Counted from the stretch's first letter, positions 26,752-37,032 are shown. The stretch is 64,000 bases of DNA from JAICXG01 sp963801255 (GCA_963801255.1 CAWDEC010000012.1:124001-188000), one strand, 5' to 3'. Notes: generated by a model from the sequence alone, not told the origin. Numbers and translations: made by a program.

Positions 26752-27931
26752 CTAGGAGGAGTCTGCAGCCGGCGGCATGTTGTAACTCAAATCGCGCCAT
26801 GGATCGATCTGCCAACGAGCAGCCACGGCCTCTAGCTCTGGATTAAGTGCCCAGCGATCAGGCATGACATCGCCGCTATGTTCCGCACTGCCTCCTTTGA
26901 GACTCATGCAGTTTCGATTGTCGCCCATTCTGGCAATCTCCTCCGTTTCCCCGCGAGTAAGACTTATATCTGGTAGCGACGCCAGCTCATCCACCTTGGC
27001 TTCGATGCTCTTTGCGTCCTTACCCGCTTCCTGGATCAAAGTGGGAACAACCGTCGCGACCGGCCGATGCTGTAGGTTCCACAAGCAGGCCAATTGCAGC
27101 ATGGTTATGCCATGCCTTTGGGCAATCGTGCGCATCTCCTCGAGTTTTTCGACTCCCCCCTCCACCCAGCCCGCGGGGCGAAACGTTCTGTGGTCTCGCG
27201 GCGTAAACTCATGCCCCGGCCGAATGTCGTCGTGAAATAAGCCGCCGTAATCGACCACGCGTGTCAGCACTTTAGCTCCAGTCTTTTCCGCCGCCGGCAG
27301 CACCAAATGACCTGGCCATGGCTCGAGCGGATTCAAGATAATCATCGCCCAATCGATTAACCCTTGGAACCTCTCGAGACTAAGAATGAGATCGAGAGTG
27401 AACCCATTTGCCGGCCCCGGAGCAATACCGAGCTGATTCGTTAGGCCGGCATCCTTGAGTTTTTCCATTCCCTTCCAGACTGCGTCGCTCGTGTAGCCGT
27501 TCTTATCGGGATTGTGGAGAAGCAAGAGATCGAAGCGATCGGAGTGACAACGTGCGAGCGACTTTTCCGTCGCGGCGCGGAGATAGCTCGCATATTCGGC
27601 CGGCTTGCGCAGATTCGGGATCGGTAAAACGCGGAAAACCTTTCGCGCCCGCGCGCTGACCCTCGTAAAAGTCATGCCCTACCGCACCTACCAAAGAGTA
27701 ACTCTGCCGTGGCTTTCGCTCCAGAACACGCCCCAGTAATGAATCCGCCTCTCCCGCACCGTAGACGTCGGCGGTGACAAAGGTGCGAACGCCTTCTTCG
27801 TAAGCCAAATCGATCAGCGCAAGAAAGCGATCGTCGGACAGTGGCTCGCCGAAATGCATAAAACGGCCGCCACTCCACATTCCAAAGGCAGTTCGCGTAA
27901 GGTCCATCGTAATAACGGTCAGTTCGGGCAA
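26752..27931 (-). CDS. Aldo/keto reductase, with a frameshift
   Basis: The N-terminal frame (from 27931) reads MPELTVITMDLTRTAFGMWSGGRF and LAYEEGVRTFVTADVYGAGEADSLLGRVL, the AKR barrel start with the catalytic DxxYG Tyr, up to GFPRFTDP. The C-terminal frame continues NLRKPAEYASYLRAATEKSL, FDLLLLHNPDKNGYTSDAVWKGMEKLKDAG and GITMLQLACLWNLQHRPVATVVPT. The parts join at FTDP/NLRKP if one base near 27618 is removed. The AKR family reduces aldehydes and sugars with NAD(P)H. Total about 390 residues; an unusually tailored C-terminus ends NMPPAADSS. A single indel in a conserved gene suggests a sequence error. Confidence 0.85.
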
Positions 27932-28076
27932 ATCATAGCACGGCCGAGCTACGAATCACAGACGATCACGCATTCATAGCCGTGCGCTTTCCGCGACCTC
28001 GATTGCATGAGAAACGCATTAGTCTTTTCAATGCAATTTGCGTCCGCACATCTTATCGCCGGACAAGGTCCATATG

Positions 28077-29028
28077 TTACTCACCCAGTCCGGGAATTTT
28101 GGCATACCCCACGAAACGCGGATGTCTTTCCGAGTCATCGCCGTTTTTTGCAGGAGCAGCCTTAAAGTCAAACACACTGACTCCAAACTTCTTCTCCCCC
28201 TCGTAAGTCCGCCCATCGCTCGAGCCGACCATGATCGGTTTGCCCGACTTCTTCTCCTTCCCCAGATAAATCATTGTATGGGTCACAGGCGGATCTCGCT
28301 CCACATCGTAAGTGCCAGTCCAGAAAAGAAGATCGCCCGGTCTCAGTTCGTCCAGTTCAAATGAATGGAGATCCCGACTAAGAACGGAGCGAAAGTTCCC
28401 TGCCTTGCGAACCCAGACGTATTGCTCGCTCGCGCTACGCGGCACGTCCTTCACACCGTTCTTGCGCAAGACGTAATAGATGAAACCAGAGCAATCCATC
28501 CCGCCGTTTTCCGGATCGGCTGAACCATAGGTGTAATCGAGATAGTGAGTGGTAAGAGCAAGTGAGTCGTCGAGAAGCTTGCGCACCGGCTCGGGATTTT
28601 TCTCGTAATCCTTAATCTCGTTAGGGTCGACCGTCGCGACTTTCGCTTCCGATGTCGCACTGGGCGAAGGAGAAGCTGACTCTTGGGGTGACGGACTCGG
28701 CGTTTCGCGGGGTGTCGGCGATGGAGAAGGTGACGATTTCTTCTTTCGTTTTGGGTGGGGCGTTTCCTCTTCCTGCGGAGTTGGGGTCGGACTGGGCGAA
28801 GACTTGTGCTTTTTCTTTGCTGTCGGCGATGGACTAGGACTCGGTGTCGGCGTGCTGCTCTTCTCTCTTGTGATGGTGATGGCTCGGAGTCGGGGTGGGC
28901 GTCGAGAAGACTTTTTTGATCTTATCGCCGACCGATTCGTCCGCCGGCAATCCACGCGGGGCGCCGAGGATTAGCGCCAGCAAACCACAAGCCAGCCATC
29001 TCGTTAGGCGCGGCCTTCTCAACATCAC
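28077..29028 (-). CDS. Secreted NlpC/P60 cysteine peptidase with Ser/Thr-Pro linker, with a frameshift
   Basis: The 5' frame starts MMLRRPRLTRWLACGLLALILGAPRGLPA (signal) and reaches KKVFSTPTPTPSHHHHKRE. The 3' frame resumes REKSSTPTPSPSPSP and gives a long Pro-Ser-Thr-Lys linker, then the NlpC/P60 domain: NGGMDCSGFIYYVLRKNG (catalytic Cys), ELRPGDLLFWTG, and VTHTMIYLGKEKKSG (catalytic His). One base near 28865 separates the frames. Such enzymes cut D-Glu-diaminopimelate bonds in cell-wall peptides; here a periplasmic peptidoglycan endopeptidase is likely. The linker resembles that of the cupredoxin gene at 5.5 kb. Confidence 0.88.
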
Positions 29029-29049
29029 CGTTGCCGCTCCTGCGAAGGC

Positions 29050-30387
29050 TTACTTCCCGCCGATTTCGCGCAGGATCGCCTTGTTCATCTTGATCCCGTT
29101 CTCCAGGTTCTCGAGAGGAAAGTTCTCGTTCGGCGAGTGCGCCCGGCAATCGGGCAAAGCGAGGCCGAGAAGGAGCGTTTCAGCTCCGAGGATGTCGCGA
29201 AATTGAGAGACGATCGGAATGCTCCCGCCCTCGCGAATGAGCGCGACCTCTTTGCCGAAGGCTTCTCGCAGCGCTTTTTGCGCCGCCTTGCCAAAAGCGG
29301 AGTCCGGATCAGTCAGATACCACGGGCCGCTGTGGCCATCGGTGATCTCCATCGTCACGCCCGGCGGCAAATGTTTCTCGAGATGCTTGTGGGCGAGTTT
29401 AAGAATCCTGTCGCCATCCTGGTTGGGCACGAGACGGAAGGTGAGTTTCGCCATGGCGTGACTCGCGATGACGGTCTTCGTCCCTGGACCCTGATAACCG
29501 CCGCCGATACCATTGATTTCGGCCGTCGGTCGCGCCCAAATGCGCTCGAGGGTGGTGAAATCTTTTTCGCCAAAGAGCGCCGGTGCGCCGGTTTCGTTCA
29601 GGAATTCCTTATCGGCATCAATCGGTAGCTTGCGCCAGGCCTCGCGCTCCCACTCTTCCAGTGGCTTGACGTCGTCGTAAAAACCTTCGATCGCAACCTG
29701 ACCATTCTCGTCATGCAAAGTTGCGAGAAGGCGGGCCAGCGCAGTAATCGGATTCGCCACCGCGCCACCGAAAACACCGGAGTGCAAATCCATTTTTGCG
29801 CCTGTCACCTTGACTTCGCAGGCCGTCACTCCGCGCAGGCCGTAGCTCAGCGTCGGTGTGTTTCGCGCCACCATTCCTGTGTCGGAGACAACGACAATGT
29901 CACAGCCTAACGAGCTGCGATGTTCCTCCAGAAATGCAGGCAGGCTCCCGCTTCCGATTTCTTCTTCGCCCTCGACGATGAGATGGAGATTGACGGGCAG
30001 ATCGCCATTCTCTGCCAGCGTTTCCTCAATTCCAAGAATGTGCGCCAGGATCTGGCCTTTGTTGTCAGTCGCGCCCCGGGCGTAAACGTAGCCATTCTTC
30101 AAAACCGGATCGAAAGGCGGCGAATCCCAGAGCTCGAGCGGGTCGGGCGGCTGCACATCGTAGTGGCCATAGATCATGACCGTCTTGCGGCCAGATTGAT
30201 GTTTGTTTTTCGCCCACACGATCGGATGACCTGCAGTGGAGATGAGCTGCGTTTCAAGTCCGAGGCGTTTGAGTTTTTCCACCAGCCAATGAGCGCACTC
30301 GGCGACCTTTTCCTTGTAGGACTTGTCGGTCGAAATGCTGGGGAACCTCAGGAAGGTGAAATAATCGTCGAGATGAGAATCGCGCAT
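29050..30387 (-). CDS. M20-family dipeptidase (CNDP/PepV-like)
   Basis: About 445 residues from ATG 30387 (MRDSHLDDYFTFLRFPSIS); the earlier Met at 30420 has no family similarity. Zinc-site motifs: VMIYGHYDVQPPDP (His, Asp), GATDNKGQILAHI, LIVEGEEEIGSGSLPAFLEEH (Glu-Glu) and the dimerisation domain with KTVIASHAMAKLTFRLVPNQD. The C-terminal block REGGSIPIVSQFRDILGAETLLLGLALPDCRAHSPNENF supplies the last His ligand. Hydrolyses short peptides in the cytoplasm. Divergent from the APC permease gene, whose start is 77 bp away, so the two may share control of peptide/amino-acid use. Confidence 0.93.
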   Translation of the reverse strand: MRDSHLDDYFTFLRFPSISTDKSYKEKVAECAHWLVEKLKRLGLETQLISTAGHPIVWAKNKHQSGRKTVMIYGHYDVQPPDPLELWDSPPFDPVLKNGYVYARGATDNKGQILAHILGIEETLAENGDLPVNLHLIVEGEEEIGSGSLPAFLEEHRSSLGCDIVVVSDTGMVARNTPTLSYGLRGVTACEVKVTGAKMDLHSGVFGGAVANPITALARLLATLHDENGQVAIEGFYDDVKPLEEWEREAWRKLPIDADKEFLNETGAPALFGEKDFTTLERIWARPTAEINGIGGGYQGPGTKTVIASHAMAKLTFRLVPNQDGDRILKLAHKHLEKHLPPGVTMEITDGHSGPWYLTDPDSAFGKAAQKALREAFGKEVALIREGGSIPIVSQFRDILGAETLLLGLALPDCRAHSPNENFPLENLENGIKMNKAILREIGGK

Positions 30388-30464
30388 GGCGAAGATTAGA
30401 GCAGCTTGTCGTGAGGACAACTAACGACTTGCTGCCCGCCTGCGCTTCGCGCAGCCTGCGGCGC

Positions 30465-31784
30465 ATGAACGGCGCAGGCGAACCCGCTGTAGAAGCCAAG
30501 CTCATTCGCGCCTTGGGCGTGCCGGCGCTGACGGCAAATATTGTTAATTCGACGATTGGCGCCGGGATCTTCGTTCTTCCAGCTCTGGTGGCGAAAGATC
30601 TGGGCCCGGCTGCGCCGCTGGCTTTTCTCGTCTGCGCTGCCGCGATGGTGATCTTTGTTACCTGTTTCGCCATCGCCGGTAGTCGTGTTCCACTTACCGG
30701 AGGCCTCTACGCTTATATCGAAGTCGCGTTCGGACGCTACGCCGGTTATCTCGCGGGAGTCCTCTACGCGATCACAGCGATTTCTGCTGTCGCCGGAGTC
30801 GGCAATGTTCTTGTCGACTCCATTGCCGGGCTTATTCCGTCGTTAGGCAATCCGGTCATTCGGGTGCTTCTCATGCTCCTGGTTTATGGATCCCTCGCAG
30901 TCATAAATATCCGCAGCGTGCGTTTCGGAGCGGCAGCCGTCGGAATCGTAACCGTGGCCAAGCTCCTTCCATTGCTCGTCTTCGTCGGCGTGGGAATATT
31001 CTTCATCCACCCGGGTGCCTTCGCCTGGCAGGGTTTCCCAGCCAGCAAGTCGTTAGGCGATGCCGTCCTGCAGTTACTCTTCGCCTTTGTCGGGATCGAG
31101 GTTGCGCTCATTCCCAGCGGCGAAGTAAAACAGTCAGCCCGCACCGTTCCGCGGGCGATTTATCTTTCGCTTGCGATTACGACGATACTTTATCTTTTGA
31201 TTCAAGTTGTCGCGCAGGGAACACTCGGACCCGAACTGGGCAATAATCTGAACACTCCGCTGGCGGAGGCGGCATCGCGTTTCCTTGGGAGTTTTGGTCG
31301 CGCTTTTCTCGTTGTGGGTGCTTCTGTTTCCGCTTTCGGCTTTATCACGAGCGACATCCTCAGCTCCCCACGCATGTTGTTTGCCGTCGGGCGAGACGGC
31401 GTTCTCCCGAAATGGTTTGCCCATGTGCACCCTCGTTACCGGTCGCCCGACGTCGCCATTATCTCTTATACCGCGATCGCTTTTTTCCTCTCTGTCTGCT
31501 CAAGTTTCGAAGGTCTGGTCGTCCTCTCCAACGTGGCTGTCCTGTTGATGTACTTGCTTTGCTTCGCTGGCATTTGGCCGTTAATCCGACGACCGAGTTC
31601 TGCCGAGGCGCGCCCGATGAGCTTTCCGGGCATGCAACTCATTCCCGCGCTAGCAATCGTGGGGATTGTCTGGCTCTTTTGGCTCACCCAGCCGTGGGAC
31701 AAGATGATTCGCATCGGCGCAATTCTCGCCGCCGCCTCGATCCTTTATCTTGTTCGGGTTAAACTACCCCGTCGAACCTCATAG
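30465..31784 (+). CDS. APC-family amino acid permease
   Basis: About 439 residues from ATG 30465 (MNGAGEPAVEAKLIRALGVPALTANIVNSTIGAGIFVLPALV). The conserved TM1 unwound motif (N-TIGAGIF) and some twelve hydrophobic spans are visible, with GSRVPLTGGLYAYIEVAFGRYAGYLAG in TM2-3 and FGFITSDILSSPRMLFAVGRDGVLPKWF in TM8. Likely a proton-coupled amino-acid importer or exchanger in the inner membrane. Two SLG tripeptides (PSLGNP and KSLGDA) are encoded by exact copies of the dispersed word at 30840 and 31050. Divergent neighbour: M20 dipeptidase. Confidence 0.92.
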   Translation: MNGAGEPAVEAKLIRALGVPALTANIVNSTIGAGIFVLPALVAKDLGPAAPLAFLVCAAAMVIFVTCFAIAGSRVPLTGGLYAYIEVAFGRYAGYLAGVLYAITAISAVAGVGNVLVDSIAGLIPSLGNPVIRVLLMLLVYGSLAVINIRSVRFGAAAVGIVTVAKLLPLLVFVGVGIFFIHPGAFAWQGFPASKSLGDAVLQLLFAFVGIEVALIPSGEVKQSARTVPRAIYLSLAITTILYLLIQVVAQGTLGPELGNNLNTPLAEAASRFLGSFGRAFLVVGASVSAFGFITSDILSSPRMLFAVGRDGVLPKWFAHVHPRYRSPDVAIISYTAIAFFLSVCSSFEGLVVLSNVAVLLMYLLCFAGIWPLIRRPSSAEARPMSFPGMQLIPALAIVGIVWLFWLTQPWDKMIRIGAILAAASILYLVRVKLPRRTS

Positions 31785-31920
31785 TTGTTCTGGCGGGAAG
31801 CCCGACCGACTCCAACATCCTGTGGTCGAGCCTGCCTCGCACCGCTGCATTTTGTGGAGATCGCGCTTGTCAGCCGCAGCAGGAAGTAGTAATTAGCCCC
31901 GAGGTTCATTCCATCGCCAC

Positions 31921-34900
31921 ATGCATCTTCAATCCCTCGAACTGATCGGGTTCAAGTCATTTGCCGACAAAACGGTCCTCAATTTTCACGAGGGCGTAAC
32001 CGCGATCGTCGGGCCTAACGGCTGTGGAAAATCCAATGTCCTCGACGCCGTCCGCTGGGTTCTTGGCGAGCAATCGGCCAAGGCGTTACGCGGCGGCGAA
32101 ATGGCAGACGTAATTTTCAACGGCACCGACTCACGCAAACCAGTCGGTTACGCGGAGGTTTCACTCACCTTTAGCGATTGCGCGAGCGAGCTGAGCGTCG
32201 ATTGGCACGAGGTGCGTGTGACGCGCCGCGTTTATCGCGATGGCATTTCCGAATATCAGCTCAACAAGACTGTCTGCCGTCTGAAAGACATCCAGGCGCT
32301 TTTCGCGGACACCGGAATCGGGCGAGCGGCGTATTCGATGATGGAGCAGGGCCGGATCGATCAAATCCTCAGTTCGCGGCCGGAGGACCGGCGCTCTGTT
32401 TTCGAAGAAGCTGCCGGGATTACAAAATACAGGACGCAGAAGCGCGAGGCGCTACGCAAACTGGACGCGACCGAGGCGAATCTCCTTCGCCTGGGTGACA
32501 TCATTAAAGAAGTCAAAAGGCAGATCGGCTCGCTCCAGCGACAGGCCGGGAAGGCACGGCGCTATCAGGCGTTGCTCTCCGATCTGCAGGTTCTCGACAC
32601 GCACGATACGCACGCCCAGGTCGAATCGCTCACGACAGAACTTAAACAATCACACGCAGCCTCCTCGCGCTTTGATGAACAACGGCAAAGAGTCGAGCGC
32701 GAGATCGAAGAACAGGAAAACGAGATTGCCGCCGGGCGCACGCAACTCGACGAAGTCGACGCGCGAGTGAATGACGCGCGGGCCGACGTGCAGCGTTTGC
32801 AAAATCAGATCGCCTCGCATCGCAACCGAATCGGTTTCAACCGCGAACGCGCCGAGGAACTCTCGACCTTGATCGCGCGCTACGAGGCTGATGTCGCGAC
32901 CGCGGAAACCAAACACGCACAACAGGAGAGCGAGATTCATGATACCGATTTGCATCTTGCCGAAACCGAGCGCCTGCTGGCCGCGAAACAAGATGAGTTG
33001 AGCGCGTTGAGCGAGCGCGCCGAGGATGTCCATCGAGCGAGAGAAGAAGGCGAGCGCCAGCTGCAATCGCTCGAGCTGGCAATTGCGAAGGCGGAGCATC
33101 GCCTGAAGGATTTGGAAACCGAAATCGCGGGAACCAAAGACCGTCGTGCTGCGACTGAGCCGCGGCTCAATGAACTGTCAGGCTCGTTAGGCAAAGCTGC
33201 TCTCGCGCGCGATCGAGTGGCGAAAGATCTGGCCGATGTGCGGGCGACCGGCGAACGCGAGCAGGAAACCTTGCAGGATTTCGTCTCCCAAATTCACGCC
33301 GCGGAAGAAGAAGTGGCCTCGCAGCAACAAAAACTTCGCGAGGCCGAGGCTGCTTTCCTGAGCAGCGATCGCGCGATCGCCGAACGTCAGTCGCGGCTCG
33401 AAATCTTGCGACAGCTCAACGCGGAAGGCGAAGGCCTTGCCCAAGGTTCGCAAGCCATTCTGCGTGGACTCGACGAGCCGAGCAAGATTTTGCCCGCTCT
33501 GAAAGGTGCGCTCGCCTCTCTCATCGAAGTCGAGGAAGAATTCATTCCCGCGATCGAGGCGGCGCTCGGGCGCAACCTGCACGCGATCGTTTTGCAGGAT
33601 CGGGCGCTGGTGAACGACATGATCACGGCCTTGCACGCCAGGAAGCTGGGCCAAACAGCGCTCATTGCATTAGAACTGAGTACCGCGCCTGACGTTGCAC
33701 ATAAACTTCCGCCTGGAACGCTCGGCTGGGCATCGGACAAGGTGAAGGCGCCGGCCGAGCTCGAAACAGTCGTTAGGCATTTGTTAGGCGACGTCGTCCT
33801 GGTGAGAGATCTCGCCCAGGCGCTGCTCTGCAAAGAGAAATCGTCCCATCTCACTTTCGCCACTCTGCGCGGCGAAGTGGTTTCGAGCAAAGGCGTCATT
33901 TACGGCGGGCGCGTGAACGAAGAGAGCAGCTCGCTCTTTGCTCGCAAAGCGCAGATCACCGCACTCGAAAGCGAACACCAGGCGCTGCTCGAGCAGCGCG
34001 TCACCCTGCAAACCAAACGCGACCAAGTCCAAGGCGCTCTTGACGAAGCCACCGATCGGTTGGAACAAGCTCGCGAGCAACATCAGACGACGCGCGGCGA
34101 TCACGCCGCCACCAGCGCACAGATTGCTACGCTCGATCGCGAATGGCATGAGGCCAGCCGCAAATTCGATGCTCTCGATTGGGAGCGTACGACACTCGAA
34201 CAGCAGCTCACGGCCTCAGCCGAACGGATCGCGCAACTGGAGAAGGACGCTGCAGAGCAGCGGGGGTTTCTCACACAAGCGCACAAACGTCAGACCGTTT
34301 TGCAATCGTCCGCCGAAACCGAGCGTCTGCGTGATGACGAACTGGTCGAGCAACTGGGCGAACTGCGGCTCGCCGTGGCGACCGAGCGGCAGCGTCACGA
34401 AGGACTACGCAGCCAACGCCAGCCGATGACTGCTCGTCAGGCAGAGCTGGCTGAGCTGATCGCGAGCCGACGTTCTGACATTTCAACTTACCAGGCCCGC
34501 AAAGAACAGCAGAGCGTGGAGACCGCTGAAGCGGAACGCGAAATCGAGAAAACGAATCTTGCCCTAACGACCGCCGAAGCCGCTGTCGCAGAAATTGCCG
34601 AAGCACGCCTCACGCGCCTAACGACCCTCAGCAACCTCGAATCCGACCTCAGGGGCCAACGCAAAGCTCTGAGCGACCTGCACGACGCACGCGGCAAGGA
34701 GGAAGTGCGCCAGACCCAAATGCAGCTCAAGATGGAGAATCTCGCCGAACACGTCATGCGGCGTTATCAGGTCGATCTGGGCCAATTCTCGCCTGATCGC
34801 TACGCTTTTACAAAAACCTATCGCGCACAGATAAAACAGCGCGGACTGACCGAACCTGTCGACGAGGCTGCGGCGTTCGACGAAGAGCAACTGCGCAAAA

Positions 34901-35631
34901 TGATCGAGCAGATGACCCGACAGCTCGACGCCATGGGCCCGGTAAATCTCGAGGCCGTCACCGAATACGACGAGCTGGAAGAACGGTTCAAATTTCTCGA
35001 GACGCAAAACACGGACCTGACGAATTCACGCCGCGAGTTGCTCGACGTCATCGCCCGCATCAACGAGACGACAGACAAGCTGTTCAGCGAAACCTTCGCG
35101 CAGGTGCGAATCAACTTCCGCGAAATGTTCGCCGAGCTTTTCGGCGGCGGCCGGGCTGACCTCGTTCTCCTGGACGAAAGCGACACGCTCAACTGCGGCA
35201 TCGACATCATTGCCAAACCGCCCGGCAAACAACTGCAAAGCGTTTCGCTTCTCTCCGGCGGCGAACGCACCATGACCGCGGTCGCGCTCCTTTTCGCCAT
35301 TTACATGGTGCGGCCAAGCCCGTTCTGCATCCTGGACGAAATGGACGCGCCGCTGGACGAGTCGAACATCAATCGCTTCATCAAAATGCTGGACCGATTC
35401 GTTAGGCAGAGCCAGTTCATCATCATCACGCATAACAAACGGACAATCGCCAAAGCCGATATCCTCTACGGCGTGACGATGGAAGAACGCGGCATCAGCA
35501 AACTGGTGGGCATGCGCCTAACGAAAGCGCAACCGGCGGAAGAAAGCGCGCCGGCGGCGGAGGCTGCGCCGCCCCAACGCTCGCTCGATCTGGAAGAAGC
35601 GTCTGCCGACAAAGTCGCGCTGACTCGTTAG
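31921..35631 (+). CDS. smc: Chromosome segregation protein SMC
   Basis: 1236 residues, typical SMC length. Walker A GPNGCGKSNV at residues 31-40, Q-loop LGEQSAKALRGG, two long coiled coils (about 170-500 and 680-1000), hinge at about 520-660 (EGLAQGSQAILRGL, VVSSKGVIYGG), the ABC signature LLSGGERTMTAVALL near 1110 and Walker B CILDEMDAPLDESN near 1136. It organises and compacts chromosomes with ScpA/ScpB, neither of which is here. About nine exact or near copies of the dispersed word occur in it, read in different frames (SLG, VRQ/VRH, LT), and the last one contains its stop codon. Confidence 0.97.
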   Translation: MHLQSLELIGFKSFADKTVLNFHEGVTAIVGPNGCGKSNVLDAVRWVLGEQSAKALRGGEMADVIFNGTDSRKPVGYAEVSLTFSDCASELSVDWHEVRVTRRVYRDGISEYQLNKTVCRLKDIQALFADTGIGRAAYSMMEQGRIDQILSSRPEDRRSVFEEAAGITKYRTQKREALRKLDATEANLLRLGDIIKEVKRQIGSLQRQAGKARRYQALLSDLQVLDTHDTHAQVESLTTELKQSHAASSRFDEQRQRVEREIEEQENEIAAGRTQLDEVDARVNDARADVQRLQNQIASHRNRIGFNRERAEELSTLIARYEADVATAETKHAQQESEIHDTDLHLAETERLLAAKQDELSALSERAEDVHRAREEGERQLQSLELAIAKAEHRLKDLETEIAGTKDRRAATEPRLNELSGSLGKAALARDRVAKDLADVRATGEREQETLQDFVSQIHAAEEEVASQQQKLREAEAAFLSSDRAIAERQSRLEILRQLNAEGEGLAQGSQAILRGLDEPSKILPALKGALASLIEVEEEFIPAIEAALGRNLHAIVLQDRALVNDMITALHARKLGQTALIALELSTAPDVAHKLPPGTLGWASDKVKAPAELETVVRHLLGDVVLVRDLAQALLCKEKSSHLTFATLRGEVVSSKGVIYGGRVNEESSSLFARKAQITALESEHQALLEQRVTLQTKRDQVQGALDEATDRLEQAREQHQTTRGDHAATSAQIATLDREWHEASRKFDALDWERTTLEQQLTASAERIAQLEKDAAEQRGFLTQAHKRQTVLQSSAETERLRDDELVEQLGELRLAVATERQRHEGLRSQRQPMTARQAELAELIASRRSDISTYQARKEQQSVETAEAEREIEKTNLALTTAEAAVAEIAEARLTRLTTLSNLESDLRGQRKALSDLHDARGKEEVRQTQMQLKMENLAEHVMRRYQVDLGQFSPDRYAFTKTYRAQIKQRGLTEPVDEAAAFDEEQLRKMIEQMTRQLDAMGPVNLEAVTEYDELEERFKFLETQNTDLTNSRRELLDVIARINETTDKLFSETFAQVRINFREMFAELFGGGRADLVLLDESDTLNCGIDIIAKPPGKQLQSVSLLSGGERTMTAVALLFAIYMVRPSPFCILDEMDAPLDESNINRFIKMLDRFVRQSQFIIITHNKRTIAKADILYGVTMEERGISKLVGMRLTKAQPAEESAPAAEAAPPQRSLDLEEASADKVALTR

Positions 35632-35672
35632 GCAGGTCTCGCCCTGCGTAAAGTGGCCGCCGGCCTAACGAG
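35624..35672. terminator. Bidirectional hairpin made of two word copies at convergent gene ends
   Basis: CTCGTTAGGC at 35624-35633 and GCCTAACGAG at 35663-35672 form a perfect 10-bp inverted repeat with a 29-nt spacer. The TAG stop of smc lies in the left arm (35629-35631) and the TAG stop of the convergent M48 gene in the right arm (35665-35667). The arrangement is like uptake-sequence pairs that serve as terminators in Haemophilus and Neisseria. No strong T-run, so terminator activity is inferred. Confidence 0.55.
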
Positions 35673-37005
35673 CCGTGCTGTCCCCGCCCGTTTCGCCTGC
35701 AGGCAGATTCGCCGCTTTCCAATCCATCGCCATGCGAATCCGCGCCCGGCCGCTGGGGTGATCGTAAAAAATGGCCTCCTCCCAGGGACCTGGATCGAGC
35801 TTGCGATAGCTCGCCAGCTTGAGCGCGACCTTCGCAAAACCGTCGGGCTCACGCGCCGTGTTGAGACCAAACGCGTCGGCCTCGCGTTCCGTGATCCGGA
35901 CCGCAGTGTTCGAGAGCGGCGTGATAAGAAAGAAGTAAGCGCTAAAGAGAAGAGCGAGCAGCGGAAATCCCGCTGGGTCGGCAATGCCGCGAACACCCCA
36001 GCGCGCGCCCCAACGCGCCACCGCGCGATCGAAGAGCAGCCGGGAAAAGACAAATGCTCCCAGAACAAAAAGGCTGAAATACAGGATGAGTTTGAAAGCG
36101 TGGTTGAGCACATAATGCCCCATCTCGTGCGCCATGACCGCGCGGATTTCGGGCAACGAGCATTGCTTGAGAAGATTATCGTTCAACGCGATCCGGGCGG
36201 TGCCGAAGATGCCGGAAACGTTCGCGCTGATTCGGTTGGTTTGCCGCGAGGCATCGACTTGGAAAACCTGGCGCACAGGAATCTCATTCGCGCGCGCCAT
36301 GGTCAGAATTGACTGGTTGATTTTCGGATCCGCCAGCGGCTTGTAAGTGTTGAAAAGTGGTTCGATGAAAACCGGGGCGATCATCATGGAAAGAACGATG
36401 AAGAGGACTCCGATGCCGGTGCCCCAAATCCACCAGGTTCGATGGGCGCGGCGAAAGGCGGCATAGAGGAGCATAAGGACAATACTGGCTCCGATGACTG
36501 TGACGCCAAGACCGATAAGCTGCTCACGAAACCACGGAGCAAAGCTCTGGGTGGCCAGACCGTAGGCGTGCTCGCGAAAATACCTCACATAGAGGTCGAA
36601 CGGAAAAGAGAGGACAAAGACCAGCAGCACGTAAGGAATCGCGTAGAGCACTGGCTGCAGGAAACGAATACCGATTGTTCTCTCGGCGAAATCGCGCAGC
36701 CGCGCCGAGAGGCCACTCGCCAGCAGCAAGATCGAGATCGCCGCGCCAACCAGAAAATCCCAGAGCAGAATCCAATAACCGCCTTCAAAGTAGGCATCGG
36801 ACTTAGCGCGTTTTTCTGCCGGAACGGTCTCAATCCAGCCGCGCGTGGCGACGGCAGGATCGAGCGAAGCGTTGCCCGGGTTCGTTAGGGAAACGGGATT
36901 CGTTGGCGGAGTTGGACTCGTTGCCGGAGTGAGATCCGCTTGTGCCTTAACGACATTCGCGATCATCGTTAGGCCAAGAGTCAAAGCGAGAAAGGCGGTT
37001 TTCAT
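35665..37005 (-). CDS. M48-family zinc metalloprotease (Ste24/CAAX protease-like)
   Basis: 446 residues. Signal or first TM (MKTAFLALTLGLTMIANVVKAQA), several TM segments, then the zinc motif RAVMAHEMGHYVLNHAFK (HExxH), and the third ligand Glu in ITEREADAFGLNTAREPDGFAK. ISANVSGIFGTARIALNDNLL precedes the motif as in Ste24/HtpX. Such integral membrane proteases take part in envelope quality control in bacteria; prenyl processing is a eukaryotic role. Convergent with smc; its stop codon lies inside a copy of the dispersed word. Confidence 0.9.
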   Translation of the reverse strand: MKTAFLALTLGLTMIANVVKAQADLTPATSPTPPTNPVSLTNPGNASLDPAVATRGWIETVPAEKRAKSDAYFEGGYWILLWDFLVGAAISILLLASGLSARLRDFAERTIGIRFLQPVLYAIPYVLLVFVLSFPFDLYVRYFREHAYGLATQSFAPWFREQLIGLGVTVIGASIVLMLLYAAFRRAHRTWWIWGTGIGVLFIVLSMMIAPVFIEPLFNTYKPLADPKINQSILTMARANEIPVRQVFQVDASRQTNRISANVSGIFGTARIALNDNLLKQCSLPEIRAVMAHEMGHYVLNHAFKLILYFSLFVLGAFVFSRLLFDRAVARWGARWGVRGIADPAGFPLLALLFSAYFFLITPLSNTAVRITEREADAFGLNTAREPDGFAKVALKLASYRKLDPGPWEEAIFYDHPSGRARIRMAMDWKAANLPAGETGGDSTAR

Positions 37006-37032
37006 TTTCGAGGAACAGAATTACCCTCTCGC

